From: JBJXGE01 sp046154185 | GTDB lineage: Bacteria; Planctomycetota; UBA8108; UBA1146; JAJFFE01 | Assembly (NCBI GenBank): GCA_046154185.1 | Contig: JBJXGE010000021.1 | Location: 80,352-144,351, forward strand | Direction of reading: 5' to 3' | Length of the DNA stretch: 64,000 nucleotides | In this document: positions 34,263-42,241 of the stretch, one piece after another | How positions within the stretch are numbered: position 1 is the stretch's first letter | Layout: each line of letters opens with the position of its first letter | Translations under genes and position numbers: made by a program | The notes under the pieces: model-generated | What the model was told of the DNA's origin: nothing | The model's database searches: none | The model's input: only the letters and a program-made list of their open reading frames with translations

Positions 34263-36601
34263 AGTCGATGCGTCGACGGGGTATTTTCTGTGTGAGCGCG
34301 GCGGTCGCGATCGCGTTGGCGGTTTGGTCGTGCACGTCGGCGCCGTTGAGTCAGTCGGAGCGCTACGAGAACACGCCGATTCCCATCGATGACATAGATG
34401 GCAGTTCACACCCACCCATTGTCGCACCGACGCTCGCATGGGACGGCAGTTCCGACGGAGACGGCGCCGGGTATGAAATTGTCTCCAATGGCACAGGTCT
34501 CGTCGTTGGTAATGTTGCCGACCCTTTTGTCGCGGTCGAGGCTCTCGAGGCCGCACGGCGCACAGGTCTCGTCGTTCAGGAAATTGCCAACGGTTTCGAA
34601 CGCTTCTCCTTCGAAGTGGACGACAAGAATAAAAACCTCAGCTTTATCGACCTCCCTAGGGAGCAGGAGCAGGAACTGATTGTTCTTGGGCGACGCGATG
34701 AAGATGTACGTTCCGGCACGCGCGGGCCAACGGCCAATGACCCCGACTGCGGCTCCCTCCTCGCCCGCCGCGACTCGACGTGCGAAGAACTTCCGCTACC
34801 GCTCCGCCATACCGATGTGCGCGCTCAACTCGACGGCCCCATCGCTTCGGTGCGGGTGCGCCAAGAGTTTCACAATCCCTTCGACACCAAGATCGAGGCG
34901 CGCTACGTGTTTCCGCTGCCGCACGACGCCGCCGTGAGCGATTTCATTTTGACCATCGGCACGCGCCGAATCCGCGGCATCATCCGCGAGCGCAAGGAGG
35001 CGGAACGCATCTATCAAGCCGCGCGCGCGCGCGGCCACGTGGCGACGCTGCTCGAAGAGGAACGCCCGAATATTTTCGAGCAGAAGGTCGCGAACATAGA
35101 GCCCGGCAAGGCGATCGAAGTCGCCATCGATTATTTCAATCTGCTGCCCTACCGAGATGGCTCCTATGAGTTCGCGTTTCCGCTCGTCGTCGGGCCGCGT
35201 TACAACCCGGCGGGCGTCGCCGCGCGCGGCGCCGGTGTCGGCGCCGTCGCGCACACCGCCGCCGGCAGCTCTGGCCAAGAGGTTGAAGTCACCTACCTCA
35301 AGCCCGGCGAACGCAGCGGCCACGATGTTTCGCTGACCGTCGATATCGCGGCAGGCGTGTCGCTCGGCGAGATCGAGAGTCCGTCGCACAAAGTCGAGAT
35401 CGACCGCAACGGCGAGCGACGCGCCCGAGTGACGCTCGCGAGCGGCAGCACGATCGCAAATCGCGACTTCGTGTTGCGCTACCAAGTTGCAGGCGACGCG
35501 ACGCAAGGCGCGCTCCTCACCCACTGCGACGAGCGCGGCGGTTTCTTTAGTTTGCTGCTCGTGCCACCGAGAAAGCTCGAGCGCATCGAGCGCGCTCCGA
35601 TGGAGTTCGTATTCGTCATCGACTGCTCGGGCAGCATGCAAGGCGCGCCGCTCGAGCTTGCGAAAGGCGTCGTGCGGCGCTTACTCAAAAAGCTCGAGTC
35701 CGACGATAGTTTTCAGATCATCCAGTTCTCGAACGTCGCGTCGACGCTCGGCGACGCATCGCTCCGCGCGACGCGCGACAATGTGCGTCGTGGACTTGCG
35801 TATTTGGACGATCTTCAATCCGAGGGCGGCACCGAAATGCTCGCCGGCGTGCGTGCGGCGCTCGAACTGCCGAGTGACGACGAGCGCGCGCGACTCGTGA
35901 CCTTTCTCACCGACGGCTTTATCGGCAATGAAGGCCAAGTGTTTGCCGCGGTCGCGAAGAGCGTCGGTCAGTCCCGGTTGTTCAGCGTCGGCATCGGCAA
36001 CTCGGTGAACCGGCACTTGCTCGCCGGCATGGCGCGACTCGGGCGCGGCACGACGATCGTCGTCGGCACGAACGAATCGGCGACGCAGGCGGCCGACCAA
36101 TACTACGAGCGCTTGCGCCATCCGGCGCTCGAGCGCATCGAGATCGATTGGGGCGGACTCAAACCCGAGGGACTCGCGCCCGCGCGCGTCTCGACGCTCT
36201 TTGCCGGGCAACCCATCCTGATCACCGGTCGCTTTGAGGGCTCGCCGCCCGCAGCGATTCACGTGCGCGGCCGCGCGGGCGGGAAGCGCATCGAATACAC
36301 GATCCGCTGCGATGGCGAAGCCGAGCGCGACGACAATATTCCCGCGCTCGCCTCGATCTGGGCCCGCCGCCGCATCGAACAACTCAGCGATGCGTACGCG
36401 GTGCGGCGTGACGAAATCGTCAAAGCGGACATCCGCGCGCTCGCGTGTCGCTACAACTTACTGTCGGCCGAAACCTCGTTTATCGCCGTCGATAGCGCCA
36501 GCGTGACGGACGGCGACCACGGCGTCACAGTGCCGGTCGCCGTACCGGTGCCGGCGGGTGTGCGCTATGACACGACGGTCGGTGGCGGCCGGAAGCACTG
36601 A
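34259..36601 (+). CDS. VIT and VWA domain protein, probable lipoprotein
   Basis: A 780-residue exported protein. The N-terminus is a signal sequence (residues 1-25) ending in AVWSC; the Trp before Ser-Cys makes the lipobox atypical. After a low-complexity region comes a VIT domain (about 176-300; VRVRQEFHNPFDTKIEARYVFPLP, including RYVFPLP), then a von Willebrand A domain (about 449-620) with an intact MIDAS, DCSGS near 455-459, and the later Asp in FLTDGFIGNEG. The C-terminal ~120 residues have a small beta domain. VIT/VWA proteins bind ligands through a metal ion. It is the last gene of the sigma/dockerin/cohesin-like set and starts by an ATGA overlap. Confidence 0.9.
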   Translation: MKSMRRRGIFCVSAAVAIALAVWSCTSAPLSQSERYENTPIPIDDIDGSSHPPIVAPTLAWDGSSDGDGAGYEIVSNGTGLVVGNVADPFVAVEALEAARRTGLVVQEIANGFERFSFEVDDKNKNLSFIDLPREQEQELIVLGRRDEDVRSGTRGPTANDPDCGSLLARRDSTCEELPLPLRHTDVRAQLDGPIASVRVRQEFHNPFDTKIEARYVFPLPHDAAVSDFILTIGTRRIRGIIRERKEAERIYQAARARGHVATLLEEERPNIFEQKVANIEPGKAIEVAIDYFNLLPYRDGSYEFAFPLVVGPRYNPAGVAARGAGVGAVAHTAAGSSGQEVEVTYLKPGERSGHDVSLTVDIAAGVSLGEIESPSHKVEIDRNGERRARVTLASGSTIANRDFVLRYQVAGDATQGALLTHCDERGGFFSLLLVPPRKLERIERAPMEFVFVIDCSGSMQGAPLELAKGVVRRLLKKLESDDSFQIIQFSNVASTLGDASLRATRDNVRRGLAYLDDLQSEGGTEMLAGVRAALELPSDDERARLVTFLTDGFIGNEGQVFAAVAKSVGQSRLFSVGIGNSVNRHLLAGMARLGRGTTIVVGTNESATQAADQYYERLRHPALERIEIDWGGLKPEGLAPARVSTLFAGQPILITGRFEGSPPAAIHVRGRAGGKRIEYTIRCDGEAERDDNIPALASIWARRRIEQLSDAYAVRRDEIVKADIRALACRYNLLSAETSFIAVDSASVTDGDHGVTVPVAVPVPAGVRYDTTVGGGRKH

Positions 36602-36880
36602 CCCGCCAGGTGGAGGGTGGGACGCTCGGCAAGCTCTATCTCTGGGCCGCGATGCCCGCGGTAGTTGCGGGCAGGTGCCCGCGAACCCGGTGGCTGTTTT
36701 TTGCGCTTCCCCATGGCGCGAATCGGTCCCTCCACTAGAATCTTCTCCATTCGCAATTGGGTAGCGACACACGAGACTTCTGCGGAGTCGTTAAGCGTTG
36801 TTCGGGGGTGAAGTTCGTATGTCCGTCGCGCCGGGCCGCGCAGGCGCTTGATTCGATGTTCTAGAAGGGTAGGAGTGTGC

Positions 36881-38350
36881 ATGAAATCACTGCTTGGGCT
36901 TGGGCTCGTTCTCGCCATGATCTGGCCGGTCGACGCACTGCGTGCGGGCGACTTCATTCGTGGCGATGCCAACGCAGACGGGATCGTCGACATTTCGGAT
37001 CCGGTGAAAACACTGCAACACTTGTTCCTTGGCGGCCCGAGCGATTGTCGCGATGCCATGGACACAAACGATGACGGAGTGCTCAATCTCGCGGATCCGA
37101 TCTACGAATTCGCCTACTTATTCACGAGTGGGCTCACACCGCCCGCCCCGTTCCCGTGGTGCGACGCCGACCCGACCGACACGGATCCCCTCGATTGCCA
37201 ATCAAACGTCACGTGCGATCTCGGCGGACCGATCGGCGGTTTGACCGCCGATGAAATTCGGTCCTTCCATCGCGGTCGGCTCTTAATGATCAAGCGCTTC
37301 ACGCCGAGCGAAGGATTGGGGCCGTTCTACAACACCACTTCTTGCGGCGCGTGCCACGAAGTGCCGGTCAATGGCGGATCCGCCTCGCACTACCGCAATT
37401 TCTTCTTGGTTGGCGTCGGCGCTCCCGGCATGCAGGTCAAGATTTCCTGGAATCCGCCGATCCCAAGTCTGGTGCTACCGCTCTACCACAACCAAGACGG
37501 CGAACGTCCACTGGTGCCAGCGAGCACACCGGGCGCGCCGGTCGCGATGGCGCTGCGCAACGCGCCGTCGATGTTTGGCACCGGCCTGTTCGAGTTCGTG
37601 TCGAACGCGACGATCCTGTCGAACGCGGACCCGGATGATGTGCTCACACCGGACGGTGTGAGCGGACGCTTCAATACCGATGGTCTCGGCCACATCGGTC
37701 GCTTTGGCTACAAGCTGCAAGCAAACTTCATTGAGCCGTTCATCCGCGGCGCGGCCCAGAACCAAATGGGCATGACAACGAACCCGGTGGAGGGCAGCGC
37801 TGGCGTCGTTTCTTTGTCGATGCGCCACCGACAAGTCGCGACGAGCCTCGACTCCCCGACCGTCGATAACGACGGTGTGCCCGACCCGGAAATCAGCGTT
37901 GCGGACTTTGCCGACATCATCAATTTCAGTCGCTTCATGCGACCGCCGGAGAAGAAGACCTTTGGCCCCGACGAGATCGCGGGCGAGATCCTGTTCGATC
38001 AGATCGGTTGCACAAAGTGTCACGTACCGGAGATCCCGAGCAGTGTCGGCCCGCTCGGCGCCTACACGGATTTGCTGCTGCACGACATGGGGCCGGTGCT
38101 GTCCGACGGACTGGCCATGGGCATTCCGATGTTCTCCTCGACTTCGCCGCTTTCGACCGAGAACGAATTCCGCACACAACCGCTCTGGGGCGTGTCGATG
38201 CACGGGCCATGGCTGCACAACGGCATGGCTGACACTCTGCAAGACGCGATCACCTTGCACGGCGGAGAAGCCGAGAGCATCAAGCTCGCGTACCTCGGAC
38301 TCACAGCTCCTGAGCAACTCCAAGTCATCAGATTCCTGGAGGCCCTCTAA
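36881..38350 (+). CDS. Di-haem oxidoreductase (DUF1111-type) with N-terminal dockerin-like domain
   Basis: A 489-residue exported cytochrome. After a signal peptide (about 1-22) comes a dockerin-like pair (about 25-112): RGDANADGIVDISD and DTNDDGVLNLAD with the terminal LDCQSNVTC. The rest is the di-haem oxidoreductase (CxxC-type peroxidase/thiol oxidoreductase) domain, with haem motifs CGACH at 155-159 and CTKCH at 377-381, and conserved LRNAPSMFGTGLFEF and SMHGPWLHNGM motifs. It would transfer electrons in the periplasm; the substrate is unknown. The ATG is preceded by TAGGAG. Its stop codon overlaps the start of the next, related gene by one base (TAATG), so both are co-translated. Confidence 0.9.
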   Translation: MKSLLGLGLVLAMIWPVDALRAGDFIRGDANADGIVDISDPVKTLQHLFLGGPSDCRDAMDTNDDGVLNLADPIYEFAYLFTSGLTPPAPFPWCDADPTDTDPLDCQSNVTCDLGGPIGGLTADEIRSFHRGRLLMIKRFTPSEGLGPFYNTTSCGACHEVPVNGGSASHYRNFFLVGVGAPGMQVKISWNPPIPSLVLPLYHNQDGERPLVPASTPGAPVAMALRNAPSMFGTGLFEFVSNATILSNADPDDVLTPDGVSGRFNTDGLGHIGRFGYKLQANFIEPFIRGAAQNQMGMTTNPVEGSAGVVSLSMRHRQVATSLDSPTVDNDGVPDPEISVADFADIINFSRFMRPPEKKTFGPDEIAGEILFDQIGCTKCHVPEIPSSVGPLGAYTDLLLHDMGPVLSDGLAMGIPMFSSTSPLSTENEFRTQPLWGVSMHGPWLHNGMADTLQDAITLHGGEAESIKLAYLGLTAPEQLQVIRFLEAL

Positions 38351-39516
38351 TGTTCAACCACACAAAGCGCCAACTCATGGCTGCGACGGTTGTGTTCGGG
38401 GGGCTGGCCCTGCTACTCCCGAGCTTTGCTGACACCATCACGGATGCGACGCCGGTCCCGGCCGTCGGCGCGTTCGGCGGCCCACGCGTGGCGCTCGACG
38501 CGGCGCAACTCGAACAATTCAAGCGCGGCCGCAAGATCTTCGATCGCGACTTCCGCCAAGCCGGTGGGCTCGGCACGGACTTCAATGGCGACGCCTGCCG
38601 CTCGTGCCACCTCGATCCGACGATCGCTGGTTCGGGCGGCCTGGATGTCAACGTCACGCGATTCGGGCGCGACTTCCTCGGCACCTCTCCTTACGAGGAT
38701 TTGCCGGGTGGACAAATCGCGAGCCGCGAACGCCGCCCCGATACACCGGGACGTGAGCAGCACGATCCGGACGCCGACTTGTTCGAGCAACGACAGACGC
38801 CGCCGATGTTCGGTCTCGGCCTGATCGAAGCCATCTCGGAGGCGACAATTCTCGCGAACGAGGACCCGCTCGATTTGAACGGCGACGGCATCTACGGTGT
38901 CGCTCGTCTGATCGATATCAATGGCGACCTCGAAGTCGGCAGGTTCGGCTGGCGCTCGCAGGTCCCGCTGCTGCTCGACTTCGTCGGGGATGCCATGGGC
39001 AATGAAATCGGCATCACCGTGCCGGACACCGGTCGGCCATTCCCGTTCGTCACCGACACGGACGGTGTTGCCGATCCGGAGCTGCCGCAGAGCGAAGTGG
39101 ACGACTTGCTCTTCTTCATGCAGATCCTCGCGCCGCCGCCGCGCGGCGGCTCGACCGCGCCGGCGGTGGCGCAAGGCGAAGCGCTGTTCAACGCGATCGG
39201 CTGCGCGAATTGCCACATCCCGACGCTCATGAGTACGCTCGGTCCGGCGAATCTCTACTCGGACTTGCTGCTGCACAACGTGCAAGCGCCAGGCTTCCGT
39301 GGTATCGCCGATCTTGGCGCGCCGGTCGGTTATTACCGCACGCCGCCGTTGTGGGGTATTCGCGCCTCAGCGCCATACCTGCACAATGGCAAAGCGGAAA
39401 CGATTGAAGACGCGATTCACGCGCACTTCGGTGAAGCGACGACCGTCGTTGCGAACTTCGACGCGTTGACGGCCGCGGAACAATCGGCGGTGTTGGAGTT
39501 TCTCGGCGATCTGTAA
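38350..39516 (+). CDS. Di-haem oxidoreductase (DUF1111-type)
   Basis: A 388-residue exported protein with a signal peptide (about 1-27) and haem motifs CRSCH at 83-87 and CANCH at 285-289. Conserved LNGDGIYGVARL and TPPLWGIRASAPYLHNGKAETI match the neighbour and the family; the latter surrounds the haem-ligand and metal region. It has no dockerin-like part. It probably works with the upstream paralogue, perhaps as a two-subunit periplasmic redox enzyme. A strong terminator follows the stop codon. Confidence 0.9.
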   Translation: MFNHTKRQLMAATVVFGGLALLLPSFADTITDATPVPAVGAFGGPRVALDAAQLEQFKRGRKIFDRDFRQAGGLGTDFNGDACRSCHLDPTIAGSGGLDVNVTRFGRDFLGTSPYEDLPGGQIASRERRPDTPGREQHDPDADLFEQRQTPPMFGLGLIEAISEATILANEDPLDLNGDGIYGVARLIDINGDLEVGRFGWRSQVPLLLDFVGDAMGNEIGITVPDTGRPFPFVTDTDGVADPELPQSEVDDLLFFMQILAPPPRGGSTAPAVAQGEALFNAIGCANCHIPTLMSTLGPANLYSDLLLHNVQAPGFRGIADLGAPVGYYRTPPLWGIRASAPYLHNGKAETIEDAIHAHFGEATTVVANFDALTAAEQSAVLEFLGDL

Positions 39517-39535
39517 TCCAGTCGAGCCGACAATG

Positions 39536-39576
39536 AAATCTGCCCGGCGAGTTCCACTGGCCGGGCAGATTTTTTT
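39536..39576 (+). terminator. Rho-independent terminator
   Basis: AAATCTGCCCGG and its complement form a 12-base stem (13 with the next C-G pair) with an 11-base loop, followed by a run of T up to 39576. It ends the two-gene di-haem oxidoreductase transcript. The next gene starts only 11 bases later, so that gene needs its own promoter inside or downstream of this region, or is read through. Confidence 0.92.
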
Positions 39577-39586
39577 GGAGTCGAGT

Positions 39587-40816
39587 GTGCGCAATTCGAC
39601 GCGTGGAATCGCAACGATCATCTTGGCGCTCTTGACTTGCGGCTGTCGAATGGCAACCACTCCACACTTCGCGCCCGCTCCACTCGTGATCCCGAACGCG
39701 TCGGCTGTTTTCACGGTGCTTGGGAGGCGCGAGCGAGCGCACGACATCACCTATGCGGTTGTCGACGCGGCGTGTCCCATGAACCTGGCGGATGCCAAGG
39801 CCGCGATCCGTGCGGCGCTGGATGTTTGGGAAGCGACAGGCCTCGTGAGCTTCACGGCCGCACAACCCGGCGTCGCGCCAGAGATCGAATTCCGTTGGCA
39901 CGCGTCGCGTTCGCCCAATTGTCAGCACGGATTGGGATGGGAAGCAAACGTCGCGCACGCCGGGTTATTTCCGACCGGCAGTTTCGTGCACTTGAGTCGC
40001 GAACAGAAATGGTCGCCGCGCGGCGGTGACGGGACGATCAGTCTGGAGCAAACCGTGCTCCATGAAGTCGGACACGTGCTCGGGCTGCATCATAGTCCGG
40101 AACCCGACGCGTTGATGTATGACGCGCTGGATCGCGATCACACGGTGCTGCGCGCCGCGGACTTGGCCGGGCTTGCATCCCTCTATGGCGGCGCCGCGCC
40201 GGGGCCCGGCGATTTGACGATCTTGAGTTTCGACACGAACGGCGTGCCAACTCAACTCGGTTACGTCCTCGCGCGCATGGCGCCCGCCGGCAAACGCGAC
40301 TTCGATGTGCTCGACATCGATGGCGATGGACGTTGCGAGCTCTTCTGTTGGCCGACCGATGGCGATCCCGAGCGCGGCTGCGTAATCTACTCCTTCGATG
40401 CGCTGGGGCGGCTGACGTCCAGCAGCGAACCACTCCCCGTTTTGATCGATCCGCGCCACGAAGTGCATCTCGAGCGCGCGCTCGATGGAACGCCGATTCT
40501 TCTTCACATCTTTCCGAACGGTCGCTATGCGGCAGCCAAGTTCGGGCTGCACGGCTTGCCCATCGAACTCGTGCGACCCGGCACTCCGATCGAACTCGAA
40601 AACGGTATCCGCGATCGCGATGGTGACGGCGTGCTCGAGCAGCGGCAAGCCGATGAACACGTGAGCATTCAGGCCGTCGGGAGCGCCGGCGGCTGGCGCT
40701 TTTCTGCCGGCGACCAAGCCGCCGGCCCCACGTTCTTCGGCCACCGCGTCCGCGCCGGTGATATCGATGGTGACGGACGCATCGACGTCGTGGTGGAAGA
40801 CTATCGCGCCCCTTGA
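39587..40816 (+). CDS. Matrixin-type (M10) metalloprotease lipoprotein
   Basis: A 409-residue exported protease. The N-terminal signal ends in ALLTCGC, which fits a lipobox. The zinc site is HEVGHVLGLHH at about 159-169, with the Met-turn in DALMYDAL about 10 residues later, the arrangement of matrixins and related metzincins. The second half (about 210-409) has several DxDGDG segments (DIDGDGRCE, DRDGDGVLE, DIDGDGRID), like FG-GAP or VCBS calcium-binding repeats, which may form a propeller. The start is GTG with TTGGAG upstream; the frame extends upstream into the terminator. There is no propeptide with a cysteine switch visible. Confidence 0.82.
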   Translation: MRNSTRGIATIILALLTCGCRMATTPHFAPAPLVIPNASAVFTVLGRRERAHDITYAVVDAACPMNLADAKAAIRAALDVWEATGLVSFTAAQPGVAPEIEFRWHASRSPNCQHGLGWEANVAHAGLFPTGSFVHLSREQKWSPRGGDGTISLEQTVLHEVGHVLGLHHSPEPDALMYDALDRDHTVLRAADLAGLASLYGGAAPGPGDLTILSFDTNGVPTQLGYVLARMAPAGKRDFDVLDIDGDGRCELFCWPTDGDPERGCVIYSFDALGRLTSSSEPLPVLIDPRHEVHLERALDGTPILLHIFPNGRYAAAKFGLHGLPIELVRPGTPIELENGIRDRDGDGVLEQRQADEHVSIQAVGSAGGWRFSAGDQAAGPTFFGHRVRAGDIDGDGRIDVVVEDYRAP

Positions 40817-41036
40817 CGCGAACGACGCGCACGACCGCGGCGTGCGCTCGTCTAAGCGACCGCTCGTGGAAGCCCCAGCAATACCACGACTGCCGTCCCT
40901 ACGCTCCCGACATCAGTCATTGACCACCGGCTCTGCACGATCGAGACTCCTCTTCGGATCAGGTTCTGATTTGCAAACCTAGGCTTCGCCGCTCGCGCCG
41001 CCATCTTCGCGCTCGAAGGGTTCAGGTAACGAATCG

Positions 41037-41975
41037 ATGCCAAGAGCTAAGTTGCTTTTAGTCTTGCTGCTTTTGCTCTCGACCGCGTGCCGAAGTGTTT
41101 CTGCGCCCGAGGCGGTGTCACTCGACGGCCGCAGCTTGTACGCTCCGACCCTGAATGCCGAGGAGCTGGCAAAGAAGCAGCATCAACTTGAAGAAGCACG
41201 CCGCGCTTACGAACTGGCTCCCGACGACGTCGATGCCGTTGTGTGGTTCGGCCGACGGCTGGCGTATCTCGGGCGTTTTCGTGCGGCGATTGAGGTGTTC
41301 GACGAGGGCCTGCGGAAGCATCCGAACAACCACATTCTGCTGCGCCACCGCGGACATCGATGGATAACAGTGCGCGAGTTCGAGCGCGCGATTACGGACC
41401 TCGAGCTGGCGGCGGCGGCCACCGAGCGAACACCGGATGCCGTAGAACCCGATGGAGCGCCAAACGTTCGCAACACACCGATCAGCAGCTCGCACTCGAA
41501 TATCTGGTACCACTTGGCACTCGCTTACTTTGTGTCGGGCCGTTTTGAAGATGCGGAGCGCGCCGCTCGCGCTGGACTTCGGTTCGCGACGAATCCCGAT
41601 AAGGTTTGTTCGACGCGTCACTGGCTTTTCATGGCGATGGCGCGGCAAGGGCGGCTCGCGGAAGCACAGCGCGATCTCGCGTCCGCCGATATTCGCGATG
41701 ACTGGGATCTGCTGGAGAATCAGAATTACCATCAGCTACTCCGCATGTACCTTGGGCGACGCACTGCGGACGACCTACTCACCGAGGCCGCCGAGATGTC
41801 AGGCGCGAACGCCGCGGCAATCCGCTTCGGCGTCGGTCATTGGTTCCTGTGCCAGGGTGAGCGAGCGAAAGCCAAGACCATCTTTCAACAAGTCGTAGCA
41901 GACTCACCTTGGACGGCGTTCGGCCACATCGCCGCCGAAGTTGAACTCGGACGAATGGCGGCGGCGACTCGTTGA
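41037..41975 (+). CDS. TPR-like lipoprotein
   Basis: A 312-residue exported lipoprotein, lipobox LLSTAC with Cys18. The mature part is all-helical with TPR-like repeats: ARRAYELAPDDVDAVVWFG, AAIEVFDEGLRKHPNN, WYHLALAYFVSGRFEDAERA. TPR proteins of this kind mediate protein contact in the periplasm. No enzyme motif was seen. The gene follows the metalloprotease gene by about 220 bases and has a CAGGTAA ribosome site. Confidence 0.82.
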   Translation: MPRAKLLLVLLLLLSTACRSVSAPEAVSLDGRSLYAPTLNAEELAKKQHQLEEARRAYELAPDDVDAVVWFGRRLAYLGRFRAAIEVFDEGLRKHPNNHILLRHRGHRWITVREFERAITDLELAAAATERTPDAVEPDGAPNVRNTPISSSHSNIWYHLALAYFVSGRFEDAERAARAGLRFATNPDKVCSTRHWLFMAMARQGRLAEAQRDLASADIRDDWDLLENQNYHQLLRMYLGRRTADDLLTEAAEMSGANAAAIRFGVGHWFLCQGERAKAKTIFQQVVADSPWTAFGHIAAEVELGRMAAATR

Positions 41976-42113
41976 CGCTATTTGCTTATCTGCCACGTGC
42001 TCGGTTTTGGCGCGCAGGCGATTCTTCGAACTTGCCAGCGACGCATCGCGCGGCACAACCAAGCGCAAGGACTACAACGGCACTTGGCAGCGGCGGCTCG
42101 ACCGGCGCTGCGT

Positions 42114-42152
42114 AGCGGGGCGTTCGGCTGAGAACGCGGGCGTCCCGCCGCT
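42114..42152. repeat. Degenerate REP-like hairpin
   Basis: AGCGGGGCGTTC, loop GGCTGA, then GAACGCGGGCGTCCCGCCGCT. The perfect core is GCGTTC/GAACGC, and the part GCGGGCGTCCCGC is shared with the REP-like units at 652-923. It is probably a relic of that family. The rest of the gap 41976-42241 has no gene. Confidence 0.5.
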
Positions 42153-42241
42153 GCGCCGCGGGTCTCGGATTTCCAGAGCGCGGGTTCACAGTTAGAATCC
42201 CACACGTTTCGAATCTCGGGCTCTCAACGTGAGGAGAAATC

